A stretch of DNA of 64,000 nucleotides from Paracoccus chinensis (GCF_900102885.1 NZ_FNGE01000004.1:154493-218492), one strand, 5' to 3'. Positions 34,721 through 43,511 are shown, numbered from the stretch's first letter. The notes: a model not told the origin generated them from the letters alone. Translations and numbers: made by a program.

Positions 34721-35624
34721 CGCGTGGTCCCCCCAGCATCTCGTGCCGCCGCGGCGCCGGGCCGCTCCATTCCAGAAGATCGAGGCAGCGGCCGTCGCCG
34801 CACATCACCGTCAGGGCGCGTCCGTCCAGGTCCTGCACCTGACCGGGCAGGCCGATGAAATAGCCCTCGCGCGGGTGCAGCCGGGCGGCGGTGACCGTGA
34901 TCGGGCCACCCGACCCCGCGGTCAGCGCGCCGGGATAGGGCGGGCCCACGGCGCGGACCAGCCGCTCGATCTCGGCCGCGGGACGCTGCCAGTCGATGAT
35001 CCCGTCCTGCGCACGGCGGCGGGCGCAGATCGTGGCCTGGGCGTGGTCCTGCGGGATGGCAGGACGCTCGCCCCGCGCCAGCGCGTCCATCAGCGGCGGC
35101 AGCAGCGCCAGCATGGCGGCGACGCTGCGGTCGTAAAGCTCGCGCGCGGTCATGCGGTCGGGGTCGATGTCGAACATTGTTTGGGCGGCGATGGGACCGC
35201 TGTCGGTGCCCTCGTCGATCCAGAACAGCGTGGCGCCGCCCTGCCGCTGGCCCGACAGGATGTGCCAGGGGATCACTGCCCGTCCCCGCATCCGGGGCAG
35301 GGCGGCGGGATGAAAGCCCAGGACGCCCAGCCGGGGAATCGCACGGAACTCGGGCCCGACCAGCTGCGACCAGCCGATGACCAGGATGACGTCGGGCGAA
35401 AGCGCGCGGATCGCGTCCTGCGTCTCGGGGGCCGAGGTCCGGGCCGTGCGGTGGACCGGCACCCCGTAGCGCGCGGCGAGCGGGCTGAGGTCGGCGAAGT
35501 CCGAATGAGCCCCGGCCCTTTCCAGGGGCAGCGTCACCACCAGCGCGGGCGCATGGCCCGATTCGCACAGGGCCGCCAGCGCCAGCGCCGAGCCCTCGAC
35601 CGCGCCCACGAAGACCGAGATCAC
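34707..35624 (-). CDS. Formyltransferase-fold protein (Fmt/ArnA-like), likely sugar N-formyltransferase
   Basis: 305 residues, starting at a GTG that overlaps the sugar transferase stop. The N-terminal formyltransferase domain has GFHPAALPRMRGRAVIPWHI with His105, and Asp141 in DEGTDSGPI. In Fmt and ArnA the triad is Asn-His-Asp (ArnA Asn102, His104, Asp140); here the Asn position is Gly103. A C-terminal Formyl_trans_C-like part follows (about 200-290, ARRRAQDGIIDWQRPAAEIE). It would use 10-formyltetrahydrofolate to formylate an amino sugar, most simply the product of the aminotransferase in this operon. Activity with the changed residue is uncertain, though some polysaccharide-locus relatives may also lack the Asn. 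Confidence 0.82.
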   Translation of the reverse strand: MISVFVGAVEGSALALAALCESGHAPALVVTLPLERAGAHSDFADLSPLAARYGVPVHRTARTSAPETQDAIRALSPDVILVIGWSQLVGPEFRAIPRLGVLGFHPAALPRMRGRAVIPWHILSGQRQGGATLFWIDEGTDSGPIAAQTMFDIDPDRMTARELYDRSVAAMLALLPPLMDALARGERPAIPQDHAQATICARRRAQDGIIDWQRPAAEIERLVRAVGPPYPGALTAGSGGPITVTAARLHPREGYFIGLPGQVQDLDGRALTVMCGDGRCLDLLEWSGPAPRRHEMLGGPRDGIA

Positions 35625-36256
35625 GACATGGCCCCCGCCATCTCCATTTCAGGTGGCACGGCGGTCTGCTGGTCGCGCAGCCAGGCCTGGGCGCGGCGCA
35701 GCCGCTCCTCGTGCCGGTGCTCGCCGCGCAGGGCGACGCCCAGGGTGTCGCAAAGGATACGCAGGTCCAGCCCCGGGCTGCGGTGGGCGACATACCACAG
35801 GTCCAGCGCCAGCTTCTCGTCGTCGTTCAGCCGGGTGTTGCCGCTGACCTGCGCCCAGCCGGTCAGTCCGGGCCGCACCGAGTTGCGAATCACCCCAAGC
35901 GCCCCGAAGCCGCGCAGGGTCGATTCGAGCAGCGGGCGCGGCCCCACCAGCGCCATGTCCCCCGCGATGATTCGGTCCAGCTGCGGCAGCTCGTCCAGCC
36001 GCAGGCGCCGGACGATGCCGCTGACAGGGGTCTGCCGCTGCGCATCGGGCAGAAGCTGGCCGTCGGCACCCCGCGCCTCGGACATGGTGCGGAACTTGGG
36101 AACAAGGATTGCGCGCCCGCCCTGCCCCACGCGCGCCTGGCGGAACATCAGCGGCCGGCCCAGATGCGCCAGCAGCAGCCCGGCCGTCAGCAGCCGGAAC
36201 GGCAAGGTCAGTATCAGCAGTGCCCAAGCTACAAGCAGTTCTTGCCATCTCGCCAT
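35621..36256 (-). CDS. Undecaprenyl-phosphate sugar-1-phosphate transferase (small PglC-like)
   Basis: 211 residues, the minimal monotopic phosphoglycosyltransferase. A single N-terminal hydrophobic hairpin (about 8-30) precedes KFRTM, RRLRLDELPQL (the catalytic Asp-Glu pair), GDMALVGPRPLL and RPGLTGWAQVSG. It starts glycan assembly by moving a sugar phosphate onto undecaprenyl phosphate at the inner face of the membrane. It is the first gene of the leftward operon, so the promoter must lie in the AT-rich gap to its right. Given its neighbours, the first sugar may be an N-acylated amino sugar. Confidence 0.93.
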   Translation of the reverse strand: MARWQELLVAWALLILTLPFRLLTAGLLLAHLGRPLMFRQARVGQGGRAILVPKFRTMSEARGADGQLLPDAQRQTPVSGIVRRLRLDELPQLDRIIAGDMALVGPRPLLESTLRGFGALGVIRNSVRPGLTGWAQVSGNTRLNDDEKLALDLWYVAHRSPGLDLRILCDTLGVALRGEHRHEERLRRAQAWLRDQQTAVPPEMEMAGAMS

Positions 36257-36290
36257 TGCGAAACGCCACCATCCAATTCAATTGCCAAGA

Positions 36291-36306
36291 TTCCCTAAAG
36301 AGGGAA
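36291..36306. repeat. Perfect 6-4-6 inverted repeat in the divergent promoter region
   Basis: TTCCCT, four bases (AAAG), AGGGAA, 35 bases before the sugar transferase ATG. The half-sites are the same as the core of the 26629-26650 repeat, with a different spacer length. A regulator binding site is possible. Confidence 0.45.
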
Positions 36307-36366
36307 GTTCAACTCAGGATTTAATTCCCGACAGATTGGCTTCCTTTGACCCTCGAGGGATTGAAC

Positions 36367-36388
36367 ATCCATGCAAATCATCATGGAT
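36367..36388. repeat. Perfect 7-8-7 inverted repeat in the divergent promoter region
   Basis: ATCCATG (36367-36373) and CATGGAT (36382-36388) separated by eight bases, about 100 bases before both starts. The symmetry and position fit a dimeric repressor or activator site. Confidence 0.45.
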
Positions 36389-36487
36389 CAGAGATATGCA
36401 TAATTTCAAGAATTGTATTTGGCGAAACACCGCAACAGCGTAATGTGCAGGCACGACTCTGTTTCTAGGCCTCACGGAGAACTGCCG

Positions 36488-37660
36488 ATGTCCGAAGCCC
36501 GGGTCATGCATGTCATCACGGGAACGGCGCTTGGCGGGGCCGAGATGATGCTGCTGCGCTATCTGCGCGCGCTGGGGGATGCCCGGGCAGGGCACGTGGT
36601 CGTGTCGATGATGCCTCCGGGGGCACTGGCGGCCGAGATCGCGGCGCTGGGGGTTCCGGTGCGGACCCTGAACGTCGCAGGCGCGGCGGGACTGCCCGCG
36701 GGCGTGATGCGGCTGGCGCGGCTGATCCGCGAGCATGACCCCCAGGTGCTGCACTGCTGGATGTATCACGGCTGCCTTGTCGGCACGCTGGCGCTGCTGG
36801 CGGCACGGCGCGGGGACATCGGGCTTCTGTGGGGAATGCATCATTCGCTGGCCGATCCGCGCCGGGAAAAGCGCATGACCCGGGTGGTCTTCGCAGCCCT
36901 CAGGCGGCTGGCGGGCCGGGCGGACGTGATCACCTACTGCTCCAGGGTGGCGCGAGACCAGCACCGGGCGCAGGGGCTGTCGGGCGCGCGCGACCGGCTG
37001 ATTCCCAATGCCATCGACTGCGACGAGTTCGGGCCCGATCCGGAGGCGCGGGCACGGCTGGCCGCACTGGCCGGCATCCCGCCGGGGCGGCTGATCGTGG
37101 GCAGCGTCGGCCGCAACCACCCGATGAAGGACCATGCCGCCTTTGCGCGCTGCATTGCCGCGCTGGTCCGCAGGGGGCTCGATGTCCACGGCGTCGTCAT
37201 CGGCGAAGGCCAGCCCGGTGGTCCCGCCGCGCGGCAGGCGGCGGCCGAGGGCATTGCCGACCGGCTGGCCGCCATCGGCCCGCGCCAGGACATCCCGGCG
37301 CTGGTGCCGGGGTTCGACCTTTATGTCCTGTCCTCGGCCTGGGGCGAATCAATGCCGCTGGCGGTGGCCGAGGCGGTGGCCTCGGGCGTGCCGGCGGTGG
37401 TGACGGACGTGGGCGACAGCCGCTGGCTGGTGGGCGAGGCGGGTGCCGTCTGCCCCCCGCGCGACAGCGCGGCGATGGCCGAGGCCGCGGCGCGGATCCT
37501 GTCGCTGTCCCCGTCCGAACGGGCCGAGCTGGGCCGTCGCGGGCGTGATCGCATGATCGCCCTGATGTCGATGCCGCACTACGTCGAACTGCATGAAACC
37601 GCCTACCGCGATGCCCTGGTCCGTCGCGCCGCACCCAGCCAGCAAGGGGCCGTCGCATGA
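36488..37660 (+). CDS. Glycosyltransferase family 4 type (GT-B)
   Basis: 390 residues from the ATG after cacggagaac. The N-terminus (VMHVITGTALGGAEMMLLRY) is the glycine-rich acceptor loop of GT-B enzymes; the C-terminal domain has VGRNHPMKDHA and the nucleotide-sugar motif ESMPLAVAEAVASGVPAVVT (EX7E). It adds one sugar, probably with retention, to the lipid-linked glycan on the cytoplasmic side. It is the first gene of the rightward series and overlaps the tyrosine kinase gene by 4 bases. Confidence 0.92.
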   Translation: MSEARVMHVITGTALGGAEMMLLRYLRALGDARAGHVVVSMMPPGALAAEIAALGVPVRTLNVAGAAGLPAGVMRLARLIREHDPQVLHCWMYHGCLVGTLALLAARRGDIGLLWGMHHSLADPRREKRMTRVVFAALRRLAGRADVITYCSRVARDQHRAQGLSGARDRLIPNAIDCDEFGPDPEARARLAALAGIPPGRLIVGSVGRNHPMKDHAAFARCIAALVRRGLDVHGVVIGEGQPGGPAARQAAAEGIADRLAAIGPRQDIPALVPGFDLYVLSSAWGESMPLAVAEAVASGVPAVVTDVGDSRWLVGEAGAVCPPRDSAAMAEAAARILSLSPSERAELGRRGRDRMIALMSMPHYVELHETAYRDALVRRAAPSQQGAVA

Positions 37661-39522
37661 ATGCACCGATGCGCGAGGGCCCGGTCCCGAGCCAGTTCGC
37701 CCCACCGGGCGGCGGTTTCCGGGCCGAGGACATCCTCAACCTTCTGCGCCGCAACATCTGGATGATCGTGGCGATCTGCGCGACGACGCTGGGGGTGACG
37801 GCAAGCTACCTGTCGGTCCAGCCCGACATCTACCGCGCCCAGGCCGCGATGGAGCTGACCAACGCCGAGGTCCGGCTGAGCCAGATCGACGCCCAGTTCG
37901 AAAGCTACGAGCTGAACAGCGCCCGGATCGCCACGGTGATGGACGTCCTGCGGTCGCGCAACTTCGCCCAGACCGTCGCCACCAACCTGGACCTGTTCGA
38001 CAACCAGACCTTCCTGCCCCGCCCCAAGGACCAGCCTGCGCCAGACAAGGAGACCTGGAAGCGGATGGTGGTGGACCACCTCCTGGCCTCCTACAGCGTG
38101 CACCGGGCGGGCGAGAGCTTCGTCATCACCGTCCAGACCGAGGCGCAGGACCCCCAGACGGCGGCCCGGCTGGCCAACGGCATCGTGCGGAACTTCGTGG
38201 AAACCTCGGTGCGCGACCAGTCCAAGGTCATCGACAACTCGGTCGCCTACCTGCGCGGACAGGTCAACGCCCTGGGTGAGGAACTGTCCCAGAAGGAGGT
38301 TGAGCTGGCCGAGCTAATCCGCACCAGCGCGCTGGACGACGCGGACCTGCCGGTGCAGCTGCGCCGCGAACTGAACCACCTTTCCTCGGTCCTGGCGAAC
38401 CTGGAAGCCGACGGGCAGGGCCAGGGCGCCGAGGCCGGGCAGATCCGCGAGCAGATCGCCGCGCTCGGGTCCCAGCTGGACGAACGGACCCGCAACGACT
38501 TGGCCAAGAACCGGCTGGAACGCTACCTCGACCTGCTGTCGACCCGCTACCAGACCGCCATCGAGCGGCTGAACGAGATCGAGCCGCGCAAGGACATCCT
38601 GCAGGCCGACGCGCGCCAGATCTCCAAGGCCGAGGTCCCGGTGGCCCCCGCGGCGCCGAACCGGGGCACGACGCTGGCGGTGGTGCTGGCGGCCTCGCTG
38701 GTGCTGGGCTTCCTGCTGGCACTGCTGCGCGGCGCGCTGAAGCGGACGGTCGAGGACGGGGCGCAGGCGACCCAGATCAGCGGCAGGCCCAACCTGGCGA
38801 CGATCCCCCATGTCCGCCGCCGGGGGGTGCTGGCGCGCCGCCACGATCCGGTCGGCTTCCTGCGGCGGTTCCCGCGCTCGGGCTTCTCGGAATCGCTGCG
38901 CTCGTTCTTCACGATCTGGTCCAGCCAGCGGCGCGACTCGGACGCGCCCAAGCTGGTCATGGTCACCTCGGCCGCGCAGGACGAGGGCAAGTCCACCATC
39001 GCCTCGGCCTTCGCGGCCTCGGCCGCGCTGGACGGGCTGCGCGTGCTGCTGCTGGACTTCGACAGCCGGCACGCGGGCGCCTCGGACATCCTGCATGTCC
39101 AGGCCGAGGGCCTGCCCGTGGCCGCGCTGGCCGACGGCTCGGCCTCCTGGCGCGAGGCGGTCCGCCCCGTCCCAGACTTCGAGCGGCTGGACGTCCTGAG
39201 CTTTCCGGCGGGCACAAGCTGGACCAGCCGCCTCATCTCGGCCTTCGCGGCCCGCGTCGTGCCCGACATGCGCGAAGACTATGACCTTGTCGTGCTGGAC
39301 ACGCCGCCCGCGCTGTCCAGCGCCGATGCCGTGCGCTTCGGCACCATCGCCGACGAGGCGCTGGTGGTCGTCCGCGCAGGCCAGACGACCGAAGGCGCGC
39401 TGCAGGCCACCATCCAGAAGCTCGAACGCGCGGGCATCGTCGTGGGCGGCACCGTGGTCAACGACATCGAGCCGCGCCGCTATCGTCAGCACAACCACGG
39501 CGCAGGCTATGAATACGCGTAG
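37657..39522 (+). CDS. Polysaccharide co-polymerase with tyrosine kinase domain (ExoP/Wzc-like)
   Basis: 621 residues. Two membrane helices (about 34-52 and 342-362) flank a Wzz domain with coiled-coil stretches (about 195-325). The cytoplasmic BY-kinase domain has Walker A SAAQDEGKS (438-446, Lys445), Walker A' LLLDFDSRH and Walker B VVLDTPP. The usual first glycine pair of the P-loop (PGEGKS) is QDEGKS here, which may still bind ATP. The C-terminus is short and holds only three tyrosines (609, 618, 620) for autophosphorylation. The protein sets chain length and couples polymerisation to export through the ExoF-like protein encoded downstream. Confidence 0.92.
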   Translation: MNAPMREGPVPSQFAPPGGGFRAEDILNLLRRNIWMIVAICATTLGVTASYLSVQPDIYRAQAAMELTNAEVRLSQIDAQFESYELNSARIATVMDVLRSRNFAQTVATNLDLFDNQTFLPRPKDQPAPDKETWKRMVVDHLLASYSVHRAGESFVITVQTEAQDPQTAARLANGIVRNFVETSVRDQSKVIDNSVAYLRGQVNALGEELSQKEVELAELIRTSALDDADLPVQLRRELNHLSSVLANLEADGQGQGAEAGQIREQIAALGSQLDERTRNDLAKNRLERYLDLLSTRYQTAIERLNEIEPRKDILQADARQISKAEVPVAPAAPNRGTTLAVVLAASLVLGFLLALLRGALKRTVEDGAQATQISGRPNLATIPHVRRRGVLARRHDPVGFLRRFPRSGFSESLRSFFTIWSSQRRDSDAPKLVMVTSAAQDEGKSTIASAFAASAALDGLRVLLLDFDSRHAGASDILHVQAEGLPVAALADGSASWREAVRPVPDFERLDVLSFPAGTSWTSRLISAFAARVVPDMREDYDLVVLDTPPALSSADAVRFGTIADEALVVVRAGQTTEGALQATIQKLERAGIVVGGTVVNDIEPRRYRQHNHGAGYEYA

Positions 39523-40906
39523 CTGGCGCAGGCATCGGCTGCGTCCCCTGGCCCTTGCCTGCGCAGCGGCGCTTGCTCTGCTGCCCGGCACCGTCACGGC
39601 CAGGCCCGCCTTCCCGGGCGCCGTCGGCCATGGCGCCGAGGCCGGCGGCTGGCGCGGCGGGCGGCTGATCGCCGTCACCTCGCTGGCGGACAGCGGCGCG
39701 GGCTCCTTGCGCGCCTGCGCCGAGGCCACCGGCCCCCGCGTCTGCATCTTCCGCGTGGCGGGCACGATCATGCTGAGCCGGCCGATCATGGTCCGCTCGA
39801 ACGTCTACGTCGCGGGCCAGACCGCACCGGGGGGCGGCATCCAGCTGCGGCTGGGCCGGTCGGACCACGGGCCGCTGGTCGTCAAGGACGCGACGGACGT
39901 GGTGATCCGCTTCCTCAAGCTGCGCCCCGGCACCGGGGGCAGGACCAGCGCCAACATCGACGCGCTGACGGTGGAAAACGCCCGCCGTGTCTATGCGGGC
40001 AACCTCTCCATGGCCTTTGCCAGCGACGAGACCTTCAACATCCATGTCTCGGGCGCCACCGCCAGCGACATCACCCTGGCCGACAGCATCCTGGCCTACA
40101 GCCTCGACCGGGCGAACCATCCCGAGGGGGCGCATTCCAAGGGCGCGCTGATCTGTTCGGACGAGGGGCGCAACCCCCGCTGCGGCCGCATCAGCCTGAT
40201 CCGCAACCTGTTCGCCCATCACCGCGACCGCAACCCGGACGTCAAGGCGACGGCGATCGGGCCGGTCGAGATCATCAACAACATCTTCTACGACCCCATC
40301 AGCCAGTTCGGCGAATTCTACGATCTGCTGGGCGAGACGCGGATCGCCTATGTCGGCAACCTCGCGCTGACGGGCCGGTCCACCACGCCCCGTGCGGGCA
40401 CGGCGGTCGAGGTGATCGCCCGGATCGGCGGCAACCCGATCTCGGTCTGGGAGGAAGGCAACCTCGCCTTCCGCCAGAAGGACTGCGGCCCCCGTCGCGC
40501 GATCCCGATCCTGGACGGACCGGCGCTGGTGCATCGCGCGCCCCTGCCCCCGCCCATGACGATGAGACCCGTGGCGGCAAACACGCTTGAACGCACCCTG
40601 CCCGCACGGGTGGGCGACGTGCTGCCCGGCGGGGGGCACCGCGACGCGCTGGACCGCCGCATCCTGAACGATCTCGCGCGCTGCGAAGGGCAGGTCATCG
40701 ACCAGCCCGACCAGGCCGGCGGCTGGCCCGCCATCGCCTCGGCCGCGCCGCCGCCCGACCGCGACGGCGACCTGCTGCCCGACGCCTTCGAGCAGAGCCA
40801 CCCCGGTCTGCGTCCTGCCCGGCCCGACGACCCCTGGGCCGATCCCGACGGCGACGGGATCCCGGCGGTCGAGGCCTGGCTTGCCGAACTTGCGGGCGAC
40901 CGATGA
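39509..40906 (+). CDS. Secreted parallel beta-helix protein, pectate lyase-like
   Basis: 465 residues from an ATG overlapping the kinase gene by 14 bases. An Arg-rich n-region and hydrophobic core (RPLALACAAALALLPGTVTA) make a Sec signal peptide, cut near 31. The mature protein starts PAFPGAVGHGAEAGGWRGG, the usual opening of pectate-lyase-like proteins, followed by right-handed beta-helix sequence with VYVAGQTAPGGGIQLRLG and CGRISLIRNLFAHHRDRNPD. Two Asp-rich calcium-type motifs (DRDGDLLPDAFEQ and DPDGDGIPAVEAW) end the protein. It likely cleaves or binds the exported polysaccharide in the periplasm or outside. Classical pectate lyase residues cannot be assigned by eye. Confidence 0.82.
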   Translation: MNTRSWRRHRLRPLALACAAALALLPGTVTARPAFPGAVGHGAEAGGWRGGRLIAVTSLADSGAGSLRACAEATGPRVCIFRVAGTIMLSRPIMVRSNVYVAGQTAPGGGIQLRLGRSDHGPLVVKDATDVVIRFLKLRPGTGGRTSANIDALTVENARRVYAGNLSMAFASDETFNIHVSGATASDITLADSILAYSLDRANHPEGAHSKGALICSDEGRNPRCGRISLIRNLFAHHRDRNPDVKATAIGPVEIINNIFYDPISQFGEFYDLLGETRIAYVGNLALTGRSTTPRAGTAVEVIARIGGNPISVWEEGNLAFRQKDCGPRRAIPILDGPALVHRAPLPPPMTMRPVAANTLERTLPARVGDVLPGGGHRDALDRRILNDLARCEGQVIDQPDQAGGWPAIASAAPPPDRDGDLLPDAFEQSHPGLRPARPDDPWADPDGDGIPAVEAWLAELAGDR

Positions 40907-42240
40907 GCGCGCGGGCGGCTTCCCCTTCCACGGCCGGAATGCGCCGCAGGCTGCTGCACAACCTGGCCTGGGTCGGCTCGTCCCAGGCGGTGATCGCGGT
41001 CCTGGGGCTGGTGTCGCTGGCGCTGACGGCGCGTGCCCTCGGCCCTGCGGGTCTTGGCGTGCTGGCCGTGGTCGAGGCCTATTCCCGCAGCATCGCCCGC
41101 CTGCTGCACCCAGAGCCTTGGCAGGTGGTGATCAAGCATGGCGCCGAGGCGCTGGAAGCCGGCGACCACGAGCGCTTCGAGCGGCTGGTCTGGCTGTCGC
41201 TGGTGACGGATCTGGCGCTGGGGCTGGTGGCGGCGGTGGCGGGGGTGGCCCTTGCGGGCCTTGCCGCGCATTGGATGGGCGCGGTGGGTGGCGGGGCGGC
41301 GCTGCTGGCCCTGGGGGCGACCGCCGCGCTGCTGGCCGCGCGGCCGACCGCCACGGGCGTGCTGCGGCTTTACGACCGCTTCGACCTGCTGGCACGGATC
41401 GACATGGGCATTGCCCTTCTCAGGGTGGCGCTGGTGGCCGTGGTCTGGGCGGCAGGAGGTGAACTTTTCGCCTTTGTGCTGGTGTTCGTCGCCTGGACCG
41501 TCGCGGACGGGCTGCTGCCGATCCTGTTCACCCTGCCCCAGATGCGCCAGCGCGGGCACCGCCTGCGCCCGGCCTCGCCCCGCCGGATCGCGGCCGAGAA
41601 CCCGGGCCTGCTGCGCCTTTTCGTCAACAGCAACGCGAACGTCACCCTGCGCCAGTTGCGCCAGCGCTTCGACATCGTGCTGCTGGCGGGCGTCCTGCCC
41701 GCCGCGGCCTTGGGGCACTACCAGCTTGCCCGCCGGATCGGAGAAGCGGCCTTGCGGCTGGGCCGGCCGCTTGGGCAGGTGACATTCCCTGAATTCGCAC
41801 GGCTGGTGGCGCGGGGCGACCGGGCGCGGCTGCGGCGCCTGCTGGTCTGGTCCTCGCTGGGGCTCAGCGCGGCGCTGCTGGTGATTTTGGTACCCGTCGC
41901 GATGCAGATGGACCGGCTGCTGCCGCTGGCCTTCGGCCCCGGCTTCGCGGGCGCCTCCGCCTGCGTCAACATCATGGCGGCGGCGATGGCGCTGTACATG
42001 GCGGGCCTGACCAGCGGGCCCGCGCTGATGGTGCTGGGGCGCGATCAGGCAATGACGGTGCTGACCGGGGCCACGACCGCCTTCTTCTTTGCCGCGCTGA
42101 TCCCGGCCGCCCGGATCTGGGGGGCCGAGGGCGCGGCGGCCATGCAGCTTGTCGGCAATGCGCTGTGGCTGGTGGCCTGCCTGGCGCTGGCCCTGTCGGC
42201 CTCCCGCCCGCAGCCCATCCAGGGGCAGGCCGCCACATGA
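40903..42240 (+). CDS. Lipid-linked oligosaccharide flippase (Wzx/MOP type)
   Basis: 445 residues with about 12-14 membrane helices spread over the whole length. The start (NLAWVGSSQAVIAVLGLVSL) and the following ARALGPAGLGVLAVVEAYSR are typical of Wzx-like polysaccharide transporters. It flips undecaprenyl-linked repeat units across the inner membrane. It overlaps the lyase-like gene and the polymerase gene by 4 bases each, as expected for a Wzx/Wzy-dependent system. Confidence 0.9.
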   Translation: MSARAASPSTAGMRRRLLHNLAWVGSSQAVIAVLGLVSLALTARALGPAGLGVLAVVEAYSRSIARLLHPEPWQVVIKHGAEALEAGDHERFERLVWLSLVTDLALGLVAAVAGVALAGLAAHWMGAVGGGAALLALGATAALLAARPTATGVLRLYDRFDLLARIDMGIALLRVALVAVVWAAGGELFAFVLVFVAWTVADGLLPILFTLPQMRQRGHRLRPASPRRIAAENPGLLRLFVNSNANVTLRQLRQRFDIVLLAGVLPAAALGHYQLARRIGEAALRLGRPLGQVTFPEFARLVARGDRARLRRLLVWSSLGLSAALLVILVPVAMQMDRLLPLAFGPGFAGASACVNIMAAAMALYMAGLTSGPALMVLGRDQAMTVLTGATTAFFFAALIPAARIWGAEGAAAMQLVGNALWLVACLALALSASRPQPIQGQAAT

Positions 42241-43511
42241 CCGCAAGGGGCGCCCGCATGACCTCCCTGATGCCCGCCCCGCACATGGGCGCGCTGGCCT
42301 CGGCACATTCCCCCGGCTTTCACCTGGCGATGCTGGCGGTGTTCCTGTCGCCGATGAACCACTTCCGGCTTGATGCCGTCTATATCACCGCCTCGGACGT
42401 CGCGGTGGTCGTGGCGCTGGTGGTGATGCTGTGGCAGGGCGCCCTGCCCCGGCGTCCCTTCGGCGGCGCCACGGGCCTGTGGATCGCAGGGTTCCTGATG
42501 CTGGGGACCGGGCTGATGCTGGGCTCGATCGCCCATGCGGCGGGGGTGGAGCTGGGCAAGGTGATGGCCCAGTATGCCTTCTCGCTGCTGCTGGTGCCTC
42601 TGGTCGTCGCCGGGCGCAGCCTGGACGAGACGGTGGCGCTGGCGCGGGTGCTGGTGCTGTCCATCGTCGTGGTCATGCTGTTCGGCATGTGGATGATCCA
42701 CTTCGTCCCCGACCCGCCCCTGCGCTTCGTGTCCTACAACAACCGCATGCGCTCGCTGGTCGAGCGGGAAAATGAATGCGCGGCCCTGGGGGCGGTGGCG
42801 GTCGTGTTCCTGCTGGGCCTCTGGCAGGCCGGCTTCGCCCGGCTGTGGGAGCTGCTGGTCGCGCTGCCGATCCTGGCCTACGGGATCATGCTGACCGGAT
42901 CGAACACCGGGCTGATGTGCGCGGCCCTGGGCGTGGGCATGATCATGGTCTTTGCGCCCTCGGGCAGGCTGACGCTGTTCGTGCTGGTCGTGGCGGGGTC
43001 GATCCTCGCCTTGGGCTTCGCCTTTCCGGCGCTGGTGCCCGACGTCTTCCGCAGCCGCGTGCTGGAAGGGATCGCGGCGGCCGACCCGGCCCTGTCCGGC
43101 ACCTTCGCCGACCGCATGCTGCTGATCCAGGAAGCCTTCCGCCTGGCCGACGACCGCCTGCTGATCGGCATGGGGGCCGAGCAGTTCCGCAACATCAGCG
43201 TCTTCGACGCGCCCGTCCACAACACCTATCTGCTGCTTCTCAACGAAGGCGGGCTGCTGTCGCTGTGCGGGCTGGTGGCGCTGATGCTGGCCGGGCTGCC
43301 CGCGCCGCTGTCGCACCTGCCTTTCCGCCGTTACCGCGGGATCGCGGCCACGACGCTGACGATCCTGCTGATCTTCGCCCTGATGCTGAACACCTTTCCC
43401 CATTTCTACGCGCGGTTCTGGAACGTCCCCCTGATCCTTGCCCTGTCGCTGTCCTGCGCCCTGCCGCAGGCCCGCGCACCGCGCCCGAGCCGGAGTGCAG
43501 TCCATGCGTGA
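42237..43511 (+). CDS. O-antigen/exopolysaccharide polymerase (Wzy/ExoQ-like)
   Basis: 424 residues, about ten to twelve membrane helices and a larger loop near 270-345 (PDVFRSRVLEGIAAADPALS...FDAPVHNTYLLLLNEGG). The 'HNTYLLLLNEGGLLSL' region matches the Wzy_C/O-antigen-ligase pattern with a conserved His. Such proteins join repeat units in the periplasm or ligate them to an acceptor; context with Wzx, a Wzc-like kinase and an ExoF-like exporter favours polymerase. Start ATG overlaps the flippase stop (ATGA); a second ATG lies seven codons later. Confidence 0.85.
   Translation: MTARGARMTSLMPAPHMGALASAHSPGFHLAMLAVFLSPMNHFRLDAVYITASDVAVVVALVVMLWQGALPRRPFGGATGLWIAGFLMLGTGLMLGSIAHAAGVELGKVMAQYAFSLLLVPLVVAGRSLDETVALARVLVLSIVVVMLFGMWMIHFVPDPPLRFVSYNNRMRSLVERENECAALGAVAVVFLLGLWQAGFARLWELLVALPILAYGIMLTGSNTGLMCAALGVGMIMVFAPSGRLTLFVLVVAGSILALGFAFPALVPDVFRSRVLEGIAAADPALSGTFADRMLLIQEAFRLADDRLLIGMGAEQFRNISVFDAPVHNTYLLLLNEGGLLSLCGLVALMLAGLPAPLSHLPFRRYRGIAATTLTILLIFALMLNTFPHFYARFWNVPLILALSLSCALPQARAPRPSRSAVHA

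Larger units (their letters stand above)
36257..36487. promoter_or_regulatory. AT-rich divergent promoter region of the glycan locus
   Basis: 231 bases that are conspicuously AT-rich in this GC-rich window, between the leftward sugar-transferase operon and the rightward glycosyltransferase series. It contains two perfect inverted repeats, annotated separately, and A/T-rich runs such as gatatgcataatttc. Both operons should start here. I cannot place -35/-10 boxes with confidence. Confidence 0.65.
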
